From contig NZ_JAGXJN010000032.1 in the NCBI RefSeq assembly GCF_019091455.1, forward strand, positions 1-64,000: a stretch of DNA of 64,000 bases, written 5' to 3'. The notes under the pieces are model-generated. The model searched no databases. It was not told the origin of the DNA and saw only the letters and a program-made list of their open reading frames with translations. Numbering within the stretch: the stretch's first letter is position 1; each line of letters starts with the position of its first letter. A program made the position numbers and the translations under genes. Origin of the DNA: Chitinophaga sp. GbtcB8. Its GTDB lineage: Bacteria; Bacteroidota; Bacteroidia; Chitinophagales; Chitinophagaceae. Shown in pieces: positions 25,872 to 35,237 of this stretch.

Positions 25872-28800
25872 ATGCCAAGATCTACTACTCGTAGTTGGAA
25901 AAAAATTCCACTTATTGCCTTGCTGCTGGCTATTTTACAGGTTAGCAGCAGCTACGGCCAGCAACAGCTTACTGTAACGGGCACGGTTACGTCAAAAGAC
26001 GACGGGCTTCCCCTGCCGGGTGTGGCAGTTAGCATTAAAAATACCAGCCTGGGTATTGCTACAGATGCCAATGGCAAATTCTCCATCAGCGCCTCAAAAG
26101 GGAGCGTGCTGGTGTTTAAAGCCCTGGGCTTCACCCCCCAGGAAGTGAGTGTGAATGATGGACTAATGAACGTGGTCATGGAATCTTCACAGAGTAACCT
26201 GAACGAAGTTGTTGTGATCGGGTATGGAACGGTAAAAAAGAAAGACCTTACCGGGGCCATTGCCAACATTAAAGGTGCCGATATAAAGGCGCAGGGCGTA
26301 AGCGATGTTACCCGCTCATTGCAGGGAAAGCTGCCCGGCGTAACCATTGAATCGGCCGGTGGTAACCCGGGCTCCGGCACCCGTATACTTATCAGAGGCG
26401 TAGGCACCCTGGGCAATGCAGCACCATTATATATTGTAGATGGTGTACCGGTAGCCAGCATCAACAACCTTAGCCAGCTGGATATCCAGTCTGTTGATGT
26501 GTTAAAAGATGCTTCTGCAGCGGCCATCTATGGCTCCCGCGCAGCTAATGGCGTGGTGCTGGTAACTACCCGCACGGGCAAGAACGGGAAAGCAGTAGTG
26601 CAAATGAATGCCAATTACGGCATACAGCGTATAGCGCATAAACTGGATGTATTGGATGCACAGCAATGGGCCAAGGTCAGCAACACCGCGCATGACGCAG
26701 CCGGCCTGCCCCGGCTGGATATAGCCCGGAACCCGGATTCACTGGGCGTTGGCACCGACTGGCAGGATGCTATTTACCGTACCGCACCGGTACAGCAATA
26801 TGAGCTGCTGGTAAGCGGCGGCAACCAGTACAGCACCTACAGCGTATCCGGCAGCTACACCAAACAGGATGGGATTGTAAAGGTTACCGGTTATAACCGT
26901 TATAACCTGCGCGTAAAATCAGAAACTACCAAAGGCCGGTTCCGGTTTGGAGAAACCGTGCTGCTTACTAAAGAAAAAACCACCAATATGGCCGGGGGCT
27001 GGGGCGGCCAGGGAGGTAATCCCGTAGGTTCTGCAGCAAAAATGATCCCGGTTTTCCAGATCTATGATACCAGCGCCCTGGGCGGTTATGCAGGCGCTTA
27101 CGGCCCTGTGGTGAATGTGGCCAACCCGGTAGCGCAATTAAACCTGGAGAATATTACCAAAGCATCGTCCAGCATTTTAACGAATGTATTTGGCGAGGTA
27201 ACGCTTATTCCAGGCCTGGTATATAAATTAAATATGGGTTATACCAGCAACTTTATTACCAATGATGATTATTACAAACGTTATGTGGTAGGCACCCTGT
27301 TCACCCATCCCACCAATGATCTTACACAAAGCAAAGAGCAAACAAACCTGCTGCTGCTTGAAAATACATTGAACTACACCAAAACATTGGGTAAAAGTAA
27401 TATCCAGGCATTAGTGGGGTATACTTATCAAAAGACCAATTATACGTACCTGCTCTCTGCCAGAACAGATCTGCCGGATGGCTTAAAAAATATTGATGCG
27501 GGCGCAGGCACCTCCACCACCGGCGGTAACAGTACGGAAAGCAGCCTGCTATCTACCCTGGGCCGTGTGATCTATAGTTATGACGACCGTTACCTGCTGA
27601 CCGCCAGTATACGGCGGGATGGCTCATCACGGTTTGGCAGCAGCAACCGTTATGGCAGCTTCCCTTCTGTTGCGCTGGGCTGGAACATCTCTAATGAAAG
27701 GTTCTTTACATCGCTGAACAATGCCATCTCTCATTTAAAGTTAAGAGGCAGTTATGGTGTGCTGGGTAACCAGGAAATTGGTGATTATCAATACAGTGCA
27801 GCGGTTGCTTCTAATATTAATTACGTTACCGGTGCTGAGCAGCAGAAATGGTTTGGCGCTATACAAACCTCTTTCTCGTCCCCGAATATTAAGTGGGAAA
27901 ACACCAAAACCACCAATGTTGGGCTGGATGCCGGTTTCCTGAAGGGCCGGCTGAATATTACGGCCGACTATTTTATTAAAACAACAGATGATGTGCTGCT
28001 GAATGTACCCATCCCGGGATCTGCCGGCTCTACGGCTAACCCGGTAGTGAATGCAGGCCGCTTAAGGAACAACGGATTTGAGTTTGGATTCAACTACTCC
28101 GACCATGCAGGCGAACTGAATTACAGTGTGTTCGGGGCTTTTTCTAAAGTAAATAATAAAGTGCTGGAGCTGGGAACAGGATCGCAGCAGATCTTTGGCG
28201 GGCAGCCCACCCACCATGGCGCCTCCAGCACATTAACAGAAGCTGGCGGTCCTATTACTGCATTCTATCTTATTAAGGCCGATGGCATTTTTAATTCACA
28301 GGAGGAGATTGATGCTTACAATAAGAACGGCACCCTGATACAGCCCAATGCTGCACCGGGCGATATTAAATTCTTTGATGCCAATGGCGATGGGCAGATC
28401 AGTGATGAGGATAAAGTATATGCCGGCAGCCCTTTCCCTTCTTTTGAATACGGGTTTGGGATCAACGCATCTTTCCGCAATTTTGACCTGAATGCTTATT
28501 TCCAGGGCACGCATGGGAACAAGATCTACAATGGCCTGCGCCAGGACCTGGAAAGCATGAGCCTTGAGTTCAACTATGCCACCAGCACCCTTAATGCATG
28601 GACGCCTGAAAAGCATACCGACATACCACGCGCAGTAACCAATGATCCGAATTTTAACGACCGTACCTCTACCCGCTTCCTGGAAAGCGGCTCTTACCTG
28701 CGCATGAAAACACTGCAGATCGGGTACACCATCGGGGATGTATTGAAAAGCAAATTTAAGATCAGCTCCCTGCGTGCTTATGTAAGCGCCGATAACCTTT

Positions 28801-28937
28801 TCACAGTGAGCAGCTATAAAGGCTTTAACCCGGACATTGGCCGGACCGGCAGCATCTTTGACCGCGGCGTAGATTATGGGCACGTGGCCTATCCCATTGC
28901 CCGCACGCTTTCTTTTGGATTGCAATTAACACTTTAG
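25872..28937 (+). CDS. SusC/RagA family TonB-linked outer membrane transporter (PUL 1)
   Basis: This is the 1021-residue outer-membrane channel of the first polysaccharide utilisation locus. It has a signal peptide ending at SSYGQ, a CarboxypepD_reg-like domain (about 33-105: VTGTVTSKDDGLPLPGVAVSIK), the conserved NEVVVIGYGT (111-120), a plug domain (about 120-235, with ILIRGVGTLGNAAPLYIVDGVP and SAAIYGSRAANGVVLVTT) and a long barrel ending LSFGLQLTL. There is no STN domain, so direct FecR/anti-sigma signalling is not expected. SusD follows after 23 bp. It imports oligosaccharides captured by SusD. The 25580-25871 leader shows no clear -7 element. Confidence 0.95.
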   Translation: MPRSTTRSWKKIPLIALLLAILQVSSSYGQQQLTVTGTVTSKDDGLPLPGVAVSIKNTSLGIATDANGKFSISASKGSVLVFKALGFTPQEVSVNDGLMNVVMESSQSNLNEVVVIGYGTVKKKDLTGAIANIKGADIKAQGVSDVTRSLQGKLPGVTIESAGGNPGSGTRILIRGVGTLGNAAPLYIVDGVPVASINNLSQLDIQSVDVLKDASAAAIYGSRAANGVVLVTTRTGKNGKAVVQMNANYGIQRIAHKLDVLDAQQWAKVSNTAHDAAGLPRLDIARNPDSLGVGTDWQDAIYRTAPVQQYELLVSGGNQYSTYSVSGSYTKQDGIVKVTGYNRYNLRVKSETTKGRFRFGETVLLTKEKTTNMAGGWGGQGGNPVGSAAKMIPVFQIYDTSALGGYAGAYGPVVNVANPVAQLNLENITKASSSILTNVFGEVTLIPGLVYKLNMGYTSNFITNDDYYKRYVVGTLFTHPTNDLTQSKEQTNLLLLENTLNYTKTLGKSNIQALVGYTYQKTNYTYLLSARTDLPDGLKNIDAGAGTSTTGGNSTESSLLSTLGRVIYSYDDRYLLTASIRRDGSSRFGSSNRYGSFPSVALGWNISNERFFTSLNNAISHLKLRGSYGVLGNQEIGDYQYSAAVASNINYVTGAEQQKWFGAIQTSFSSPNIKWENTKTTNVGLDAGFLKGRLNITADYFIKTTDDVLLNVPIPGSAGSTANPVVNAGRLRNNGFEFGFNYSDHAGELNYSVFGAFSKVNNKVLELGTGSQQIFGGQPTHHGASSTLTEAGGPITAFYLIKADGIFNSQEEIDAYNKNGTLIQPNAAPGDIKFFDANGDGQISDEDKVYAGSPFPSFEYGFGINASFRNFDLNAYFQGTHGNKIYNGLRQDLESMSLEFNYATSTLNAWTPEKHTDIPRAVTNDPNFNDRTSTRFLESGSYLRMKTLQIGYTIGDVLKSKFKISSLRAYVSADNLFTVSSYKGFNPDIGRTGSIFDRGVDYGHVAYPIARTLSFGLQLTL

Positions 28938-28960
28938 TCAACCAGAAATACCGATCACGT

Positions 28961-30487
28961 ATGAAAAATATTACCGTTCTTATAGCAGCCATGACACTGA
29001 TGCTGGCCTGCAAAAAAAGCACCCTGGAGCTGGTGAACCCGAACCAGATCACTTCGGAAACCTACTGGAAAACTGAAGCAGATGTGCAAAGCGCTTTTGC
29101 CGCTACTTACGGGCTGCTGCGCGATGTGAATGGCGGTTTCTGGGCCGTACGGGGTATTGAGCTGGGCAATGGCCGGGGCGATGATTTCTTTATCCGCAAT
29201 GATGTTGCCGCACTGTACCAGTTCTCCACCTTTACCAATACACCGGATAATGGTACTGCCAATGACCTGTGGAACATTTGTTACCGCGGCATTTTCCGCG
29301 CCAACCAGATCCTGGAGAATATTGATAAGGTAAGCGACCTTGCCGCCGATTCAAAGGCCTCCTATATAGCAGAAGCAAAGTTCCTGCGGGGCCTAAACTA
29401 TTTTATACTGGTTATAAACTTTGGCGATGTACCCATTCACCTGAAAACGCCTGTTACCAAGGAAGATTATTTTGTAGCCAAATCGCCCGAGGCCGATGTA
29501 TGGAAACAGGCAAAACAGGATTTTACCGAAGCAGCCGCTGGTTTGCCCGTATCCTACCCTTCAGAATGGATTGGCCGGGCTACCAAAGGCGCTGCGCTGG
29601 CCTACCTGGGTAAGGCAAATTTATTTACCAAAGACTGGACAGGCGCAATAGCCGCGTTAACACAGCTTACGCAGGCGCCCTTCACTTACCAGCTGATGCC
29701 CAACTACGGCGATAACTTTATTGTTACAAAGGAAAACAACATTGAATCTGTATTTGAGATCCAGCTGGGCGATGTTGGCGGCACTAATCCATGGGCAGGA
29801 GAAAACGCAGCACAGGGCCTGGGCGTTACCACCGCACAGGAATTTGCCCCCGCTGAAGTAGCCGGCTGGTTTGAGGTAAGTATAACGGACAAGCTATTCA
29901 ACGAGTTTAAAAAAGAAAAAACCCTGGCCAATGATTTTGATCCGCGTATGTATGCCACAATAGTATGGGACTACCCCGGCGCTACCTTTTATAATAAGCC
30001 ATTCAGCAGCTTTAAGCTCATATTCGGCTTTAGCTCTTTAATTAAAAAGTACCAGAACTATACGCAAAAGGATGAGATCACAGGCGCCAGCGGTGCATCT
30101 AACTACACCTCCGGCAATAATGAGCGGGCGCTCCGGTATGATGATGTGCTGCTGATGCTGGCAGAAGCCGTTACCATGCAGGGCAAACCGGCAGAAGCTT
30201 ACCCCTACGTAAAACAAATACGGGACAGGGCTAAATTAGCACCGCTGGCCGCCGGCTTAAGCCAGGACCAGATGATGGCCGAGATCAGGCACCAGTGCAT
30301 GCTTGAATTTGCCAGGGAAAATCATCGCTTCTATGACCTGAAAAGATGGGGCCTGCTGAAACAGGAGATCACCAACAGCGATAAAGTAGGCAAACAATTT
30401 TATATAGCAGGCAAACATGATTATTTTCCCATTCCGCAGGCGGAAATAAATTCCAACCCGCAAATGAAGCAGAACACAAACTGGTAA
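28961..30487 (+). CDS. SusD/RagB family surface glycan-binding lipoprotein (PUL 1)
   Basis: The 508-residue lipoprotein (lipobox LMLAC, C17) forms the lid of the upstream SusC channel. N-terminal SusD-like features include PNQITSETYWKTEADVQSAFAATYG and NLWN-like NDLWNICYRGIFRANQILENI. TPR-like AEAKFLRGLNYFILVINFGDVPIHL follows. The RagB C-terminal part contains LRYDDVLLMLAEA and FARENHRFYDLKRWGLL. The end HDYFPIPQAEINSNPQMKQN is the usual SusD terminus. It is co-transcribed with SusC and the GH2-like gene. Confidence 0.95.
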   Translation: MKNITVLIAAMTLMLACKKSTLELVNPNQITSETYWKTEADVQSAFAATYGLLRDVNGGFWAVRGIELGNGRGDDFFIRNDVAALYQFSTFTNTPDNGTANDLWNICYRGIFRANQILENIDKVSDLAADSKASYIAEAKFLRGLNYFILVINFGDVPIHLKTPVTKEDYFVAKSPEADVWKQAKQDFTEAAAGLPVSYPSEWIGRATKGAALAYLGKANLFTKDWTGAIAALTQLTQAPFTYQLMPNYGDNFIVTKENNIESVFEIQLGDVGGTNPWAGENAAQGLGVTTAQEFAPAEVAGWFEVSITDKLFNEFKKEKTLANDFDPRMYATIVWDYPGATFYNKPFSSFKLIFGFSSLIKKYQNYTQKDEITGASGASNYTSGNNERALRYDDVLLMLAEAVTMQGKPAEAYPYVKQIRDRAKLAPLAAGLSQDQMMAEIRHQCMLEFARENHRFYDLKRWGLLKQEITNSDKVGKQFYIAGKHDYFPIPQAEINSNPQMKQNTNW

Positions 30488-30517
30488 GTTATTTTCTTTA
30501 TAAACCGTATTAATACC

Positions 30518-33370
30518 ATGCAGAGAACAGCCACGTTGTTTTTTAGTACATGCTTATTGTTTACTTCCGTATTGATGGCCCGGGCGCAGCAGCCGCCGGG
30601 GAAAACCGAAATAAATCTTTCCGGGAAGTGGCGCTTTCAAACCGATTCCCTGGATGAAGGCGTTACGCAGAAATGGTATACCCGGGAGCTGAAGGAAACC
30701 GTTACCCTGCCTGGTTCCATGACCACTAATAAAAAGGGAAATGATATAACGGTAAATACGCCCTGGACCGGCGGCATTGTAGATTCCTCCTGGTTCCGGG
30801 ATCCTGCATACAGTAAATACCGGGTACCGGGCCAGGTAAAAGTTCCGTTCTGGCTGCAGCCCGACAAATATTATAAAGGAGCGGCCTGGTACCAGCAAAC
30901 CATTGATATACCTGCCTCCTGGAAGGGACGGCACCTGGAGCTTTTTTTAGAACGCTGCCACTGGGAAACCAGCGTGTGGGTGGATGACCAGTATGCAGGC
31001 ATGCAAAACAGCCTGGCCACCGCGCACACCTATGATCTATCGGCACTGTTAACACCGGGCAAACACAAGCTCAGCATCCGGGTAGATAACCGGGTAAAGG
31101 ACATTGACCCGGGCGAGAACTCGCACAGCATATCAGACCATACGCAAACCAACTGGAACGGTATCATTGGCAAAATGGTGATCCGGGACAAACCGGCCGT
31201 TTACATCAGCGATGTGCAGCTGTTCCCGGATCTGAAAGCAAACAATGTAACCGCGCTGATAACGGTGAATAATATCAGCGGTAAACCGGCTGCGGCCAAA
31301 GTAACCTTACAGGTGTTGCCCGGCAAACCTGCTACGGAAAAGCTGCAGCCCGTAACGGCGCAGGAGCAGGTTGATAAAACTACGGTGCTTAAAGTGGTGT
31401 ACCCCATGGGGCAGCATCCTGCCTTATGGGATGAGTTCCATCCCAATGTGTATAGCATGAAAGTGGCGCTTAGCTCCGATCAGCCTGGAACAGATGAAAG
31501 CCGCGTGCTCTTTGGTATGCGGGAATTTTCAGCCAGCGGCACACAGTTCACCATTAACGGGCGGCCTACGTTTTTACGCGGCACGCTGGAATGTGCAGTG
31601 TTTCCAAAAACCGGTTACCCGCCAACGGATACTGCTGCCTGGATGCGCATTTTCAGGATCTGCCGGTCATATGGATTAAACCATTTACGCTTTCACTCCT
31701 GGTGCCCGCCGGATGCCGCTTTTGAAGCAGCAGACCGCATGGGTTTTTACCTGCATATTGAATGCTCTTCCTGGGCTAACCAGAGCTCCATGATCGGCGA
31801 TGGCAAACCGCTGGATGCATACATTTATGAAGAAAGCAGGAAGATCGTAAAAGCGTATGGCAACCACCCCTCTTTTTGTATGCTGCTGTATGGAAATGAG
31901 CCCGCTGGTAAACACCATACCCAATACCTGACGGACTTTGTGAAATACTGGAAACAAAGGGATACCCGGCGGCTGTACTCCACCGGCGCAGGCTGGCCCA
32001 TTATTTCTGAAAGCGATTTTAACAGCACCCCGGATCCGCGTATACAACGATGGGGAGAAGGGCTGAAAAGTATTATTAACGGCCAGCCGCCGCGTACGGA
32101 TTACGACTGGTCCGCTATGATAAAAAAGTGGCAGCATCCTACCGTAAGCCATGAAATTGGGCAATGGTGCGTGTACCCCGATTTTAACGAGATCAAACAA
32201 TACGACGGTGTGCTGAAAGCAAAAAATTTCGAGATCTTCCGGGATCAGCTGGAAAAGAACGGCATGGGAAAGCTGGCACATGATTTCTTATATGCTTCCG
32301 GCAAGCTGCAGGTATTATGTTATAAGGCAGATATTGAGGCTGCTCTGCGCACGCCCGGTTTTGGCGGGTTCCAGCTACTGGGCCTGTATGATTTTCCGGG
32401 GCAGGGTACCGCTTTAGTGGGTGTATTAAATCCTTTCTGGAAAGATAAGGGATACGTAACCGGGAAGGAATACCGCACATTTTGTAATGCCGTGGTGCCG
32501 CTGGTACGGCTGCCTAAAATGGTGTACCTGAATAATGAAAGTTTAAGCGTGCCGGTAGAGATAGCGCAGTTTGGCCCTGCAGTGTTAACGAATGCCACAC
32601 CTTCCTGGACTATCAGCAACAGCGCAGGTAAAGTGCTTTTTAAAGGTGTGCTGGATAAAAAAGACATCCCGTTTGGCAATGGCATTCAGCTGGGCCACAT
32701 CAATGTAGCGCTGAATGCAGTAACTACGCCGTCGCGGCTTACTTTAGCTGTTAACGTTGCCGGTTACACGAATAACTGGGATGTATTTGTGTACCCCGCT
32801 ACCCTGCCCGCTCCTGACCCGCAGGTGCTGGTTACACAGCAGCTGGATCAAAAGGCGCTGGATGCGCTGGAAGCCGGTGGCAAAGTATTACTGACCCTTA
32901 AACAGGGTACGCTGAAAGCAGATAAAGGCGGTGATATTCCCATCGGGTTTTCCAGCATTTTCTGGAATACGGCCTGGACCCATCAGCAGCCGCCGGTAAG
33001 CTTAGGCATTTTATGCGATCCCGCACATCCGGCTTTCCGGCAATTTCCTACGCAGGGTTTCAGTAACTGGCAGTGGTGGGATGCTATGTCGCACTCCGGC
33101 GCCATTAAGCTGGATGCTGTTCAAAAAGGGCTGCAGCCTATTGTACGGGTTATTGATGATTGGGTAACGGCCAGGCCGCTGGGCCTTGTGTTTGAATGCA
33201 GGGTTGGAAAAGGTAAATTAATTGTTTCAGGAATTGACCTGCTCAGCAACCGGGAAAAACGGCCGGAAGCCAGGCAGCTGTGCTATAGCTTACAGCAATA
33301 TATGAGCAGCAAAGCATTTAACCCGGCAGCGGTTGTGAGTGCAGCGCAGATAACAAGCCTCTACGAATAA
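30518..33370 (+). CDS. Glycoside hydrolase family 2-like enzyme (PUL 1)
   Basis: The 950-residue secreted protein has a signal peptide ending at ARAQ. The N-terminal GH2 sugar-binding jelly roll (about 30-225: INLSGKWRFQTD..., AAWYQQTIDIP, LELFLERCHWETSVWVDD) is followed by an Ig-like domain and a TIM barrel from about 340. The barrel has TFLRGTLECAVFPKTGYPPTD, HLRFHSWCPPDAAFEAADRMGFYLHIE, LLYGNEP (E461, acid/base candidate) and VSHEIGQWCVYPDF (E546, nucleophile candidate). Specificity may be beta-galactosidase, beta-mannosidase or other, and cannot be told. It is the only enzyme of PUL 1 in this window. Confidence 0.85.
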   Translation: MQRTATLFFSTCLLFTSVLMARAQQPPGKTEINLSGKWRFQTDSLDEGVTQKWYTRELKETVTLPGSMTTNKKGNDITVNTPWTGGIVDSSWFRDPAYSKYRVPGQVKVPFWLQPDKYYKGAAWYQQTIDIPASWKGRHLELFLERCHWETSVWVDDQYAGMQNSLATAHTYDLSALLTPGKHKLSIRVDNRVKDIDPGENSHSISDHTQTNWNGIIGKMVIRDKPAVYISDVQLFPDLKANNVTALITVNNISGKPAAAKVTLQVLPGKPATEKLQPVTAQEQVDKTTVLKVVYPMGQHPALWDEFHPNVYSMKVALSSDQPGTDESRVLFGMREFSASGTQFTINGRPTFLRGTLECAVFPKTGYPPTDTAAWMRIFRICRSYGLNHLRFHSWCPPDAAFEAADRMGFYLHIECSSWANQSSMIGDGKPLDAYIYEESRKIVKAYGNHPSFCMLLYGNEPAGKHHTQYLTDFVKYWKQRDTRRLYSTGAGWPIISESDFNSTPDPRIQRWGEGLKSIINGQPPRTDYDWSAMIKKWQHPTVSHEIGQWCVYPDFNEIKQYDGVLKAKNFEIFRDQLEKNGMGKLAHDFLYASGKLQVLCYKADIEAALRTPGFGGFQLLGLYDFPGQGTALVGVLNPFWKDKGYVTGKEYRTFCNAVVPLVRLPKMVYLNNESLSVPVEIAQFGPAVLTNATPSWTISNSAGKVLFKGVLDKKDIPFGNGIQLGHINVALNAVTTPSRLTLAVNVAGYTNNWDVFVYPATLPAPDPQVLVTQQLDQKALDALEAGGKVLLTLKQGTLKADKGGDIPIGFSSIFWNTAWTHQQPPVSLGILCDPAHPAFRQFPTQGFSNWQWWDAMSHSGAIKLDAVQKGLQPIVRVIDDWVTARPLGLVFECRVGKGKLIVSGIDLLSNREKRPEARQLCYSLQQYMSSKAFNPAAVVSAAQITSLYE

Positions 33371-33383
33371 ACGCTAAATGCTT

Positions 33384-33535
33384 AATCGCGTCATTGCGAG
33401 GAGCCGGGAGGTTACAGTGGGAAGGGCGACGAAGCAATCCCCAGCCATTCAGGAAGCAATCCCCAGCCATTCTGGAGATTGCTTCGTCGCCCCACACGCC
33501 CCTGGCTTTACTTTGCTCCCCGCAATGACGCGATT
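33384..33535. repeat. REP/MITE-like nested inverted repeat
   Basis: The ends are 21-bp arms with one mismatch: 33384-33404 begins AATCGCGTCATTGCGAGG, and its reverse complement lies at 33515-33535. Inside is a perfect 16-bp inverted repeat GGGCGACGAAGCAATC (33424-33439 and 33477-33492). Between these, a 20-bp unit (GAAGCAATCCCCAGCC...) is duplicated at a 22-bp period (33431-33450, 33453-33472). The whole 152-bp element folds into one long hairpin and lies between convergent genes. The core is of the type found as dispersed extragenic repeats in many bacteria. Confidence 0.85.
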
Positions 33536-33540
33536 CGTAT

Positions 33541-34437
33541 TTAACTTTTCTTATGCTGGTTCTTATAGAACGCGGGTGATTTCCCCATGAGCTTTTTAAA
33601 CAGCCGCGAAAAATAATACGGGTCCTGGAAGCCAAGCTCCGCGCAGATCTCCTTAATATTGCGGTCGCTGAAATATAAGTACTGGCACGACTTCTGGATC
33701 TTAAGCTGGCTGAAATACTGGTTGGGTGAGCTGCCCATTTTGGTTTTAAACAGCCTGGAATATTGCGATACCGATAAATGCTGCTGTTTAGCCAGCTGCT
33801 CCAGCGTTAACATGCGGCTCAGGTTCCTTTTCATAAAAGCGATGGAATCTGAGATCACATCATCATCCTGGTACGAGGGGTTAATTTCTTTAAAATAAAC
33901 GAACGAGGAAATATAGTTAAACAGCTTGATGTTAGCGATCTCCAGCTGTTTTTCATCAAAGCTGCTTTCCAGCAGAGAAAAGATCTCTTCAAAATCCTGC
34001 ATCCTTTTTTCATCATAAGGTATAGATACCAGGCTGCCTTTATCCTCGTAATACCGCGCCGTTAAAAGGTCTGCCGCCTCCCCTGTAAAATGTACCCAGT
34101 AAATGCTCCAGGGATCTTCCTGTGAGCTTTTGTAACGATGCGGTACATGCCTGGGTATAATAAAAAACGTATTAGGCAATAGCTCAATGGTATTGCCCGG
34201 CAAAGAAATGGTCCCCTTCCCTTCTATACAATACAGTAAAATATACTGCTGGCAGCCGGTCTTGCGCTCCCGGTCGTGGTTCACTGCATGCGGATAAAAA
34301 CCCATATCTGTCAGGTAAAAACGGTTGATGAGCGCATTCCGGAGCACAATCTTTTTTATGTTGGGTGGAAGCACGATCATCCGTTGACCAATAAACCCCT
34401 CTTTGATCTTTTTTGAAATATTGCCAACACTGTTCAT
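33541..34437 (-). CDS. AraC family regulator with cupin sensor domain
   Basis: The 298-residue protein has an N-terminal AraC-binding cupin domain (about 30-170: LYCIEGKGTISLPGNTIELLPNTFFIIPRHVPHRYKSS) typical of sugar-responsive AraC members such as RhaR/MelR-like regulators. Its C-terminal HTH pair (about 195-295) reads LTLEQLAKQQHLSVSQYSRLFKTKMGSSPNQYFSQLKIQKSCQYL...ICAELGFQDPYYFSRLFKKLMGKSPAFY. It is convergent with and adjacent to PUL 1, which makes it the likely PUL 1 activator. Confidence 0.9.
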   Translation of the reverse strand: MNSVGNISKKIKEGFIGQRMIVLPPNIKKIVLRNALINRFYLTDMGFYPHAVNHDRERKTGCQQYILLYCIEGKGTISLPGNTIELLPNTFFIIPRHVPHRYKSSQEDPWSIYWVHFTGEAADLLTARYYEDKGSLVSIPYDEKRMQDFEEIFSLLESSFDEKQLEIANIKLFNYISSFVYFKEINPSYQDDDVISDSIAFMKRNLSRMLTLEQLAKQQHLSVSQYSRLFKTKMGSSPNQYFSQLKIQKSCQYLYFSDRNIKEICAELGFQDPYYFSRLFKKLMGKSPAFYKNQHKKS

Positions 34438-34751
34438 AACGTTTAATCTTCTGGCATGAGTAGAATCTTATACAATATCACTAATAAAAGAGAAACTTCA
34501 GCTCCCTGATAACATTATCCATGATTGTGCAGAAATAATCCATCCGGGAATTATTACCCTAAATATAACTATTAATACATTCCGGCGGACGCCGGGGCAT
34601 TTCCCCTAAAGCCAGTACAATCAGGTGTTTTTTACTTTTAAGTGTGTAAAACACAATCAATTTTAGGCGCAGGGGTAAAAAATGGAGTTAAAGTCCATCT
34701 TTAGGAATTTTAGCCGGATGCGCTAATGGCAGGCCGGAGACCTGGTTATAG
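34438..34751. other. 314-bp spacer upstream of the AraC regulator
   Basis: There is no gene here. The spacer should contain the minus-strand promoter of the AraC gene. A short dyad TGTGTAAAACACA lies near 34642-34654, and a GC-rich dyad CCGGCGGACGCCGG near 34583-34596. Neither can be assigned a function. Confidence 0.4.
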
Positions 34752-34806
34752 AAAAAAAAAGCAGCAGCACATCCATTGTTATCAATAGATATGCTGCTGC
34801 AAAAAA
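34752..34806 (-). terminator. Terminator after the small charged protein gene
   Basis: GCAGCAGCACATC (34761-34773) pairs with GATATGCTGCTGC (34788-34800) with one mismatch. On the minus strand nine T follow. The A-run on the other side could let it act on both strands. Confidence 0.8.
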
Positions 34807-34831
34807 GTTATTTTAATATCAGTTTAAAAGA

Positions 34832-35062
34832 TCAGTCTTTCTTTTTTTCATCTTTTTCCTCTGTTCTGTCAATCGCATCTTTATCAGCATCTTTGTCCTG
34901 GTCGTTATCCCCCATCACTTCTCCTACTTTCTTAACTAAAGACGAAACAGGGCCCTCCATATGTTCCTGCGGTTCCGGCCCGGTTGTTTCCGGGTCTGGC
35001 TTTAAAGTGGAATCCTGGGGCTTTTTCTTCGGATCTAACTTTTTAGGATCATCTTGTGCCAT
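34832..35062 (-). CDS. Small charged hypothetical protein
   Basis: This is a 76-residue product from ATG 35062; the open frame extends 17 codons further but the MAQDD start is better placed. It is almost entirely hydrophilic: a Lys/Asp/Pro-rich N-terminus (DDPKKLDPKKKPQDSTLKPD), one short amphipathic stretch (GPVSSLVKKVGEVMG), then a DKDADKDAIDRTEEKDEKKKD tail. It is probably intrinsically disordered. No family is recognised. The strong downstream terminator supports it as a real gene. The M1 peptidase gene is divergent from it. Confidence 0.6.
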   Translation of the reverse strand: MAQDDPKKLDPKKKPQDSTLKPDPETTGPEPQEHMEGPVSSLVKKVGEVMGDNDQDKDADKDAIDRTEEKDEKKKD

Positions 35063-35237
35063 AACAATTGTTTTTAGTTCAAAAATTGTGGTAACAAAAT
35101 CATGCCAATACATCAGAGCCGGCTACACAGTCCCTGCCTTTCTGATCATAATGATCAGCTGGTTTAGGTTAATTTTAGTAAAGCTTCTGCCAAAAGACAA
35201 TAAGCCGGGCTGAGGATAAATAATTAAGTTAGTGGTT

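Noticed and set aside
33431..33472. Two 20-bp copies considered as a short CRISPR array
   Set aside because: Only two units separated by two bases, inside a hairpin element, with no spacers or cas genes.
33318..33635. Minus-strand ORF crossing the REP/MITE-like element
   Set aside because: It runs through the inverted repeat and the ends of two real genes and has no protein-like pattern.
34776..35213. Plus-strand ORF of 145 codons opposite the small charged protein
   Set aside because: Serine-rich low-complexity translation of the antisense strand; the minus-strand gene has a terminator and plausible start.
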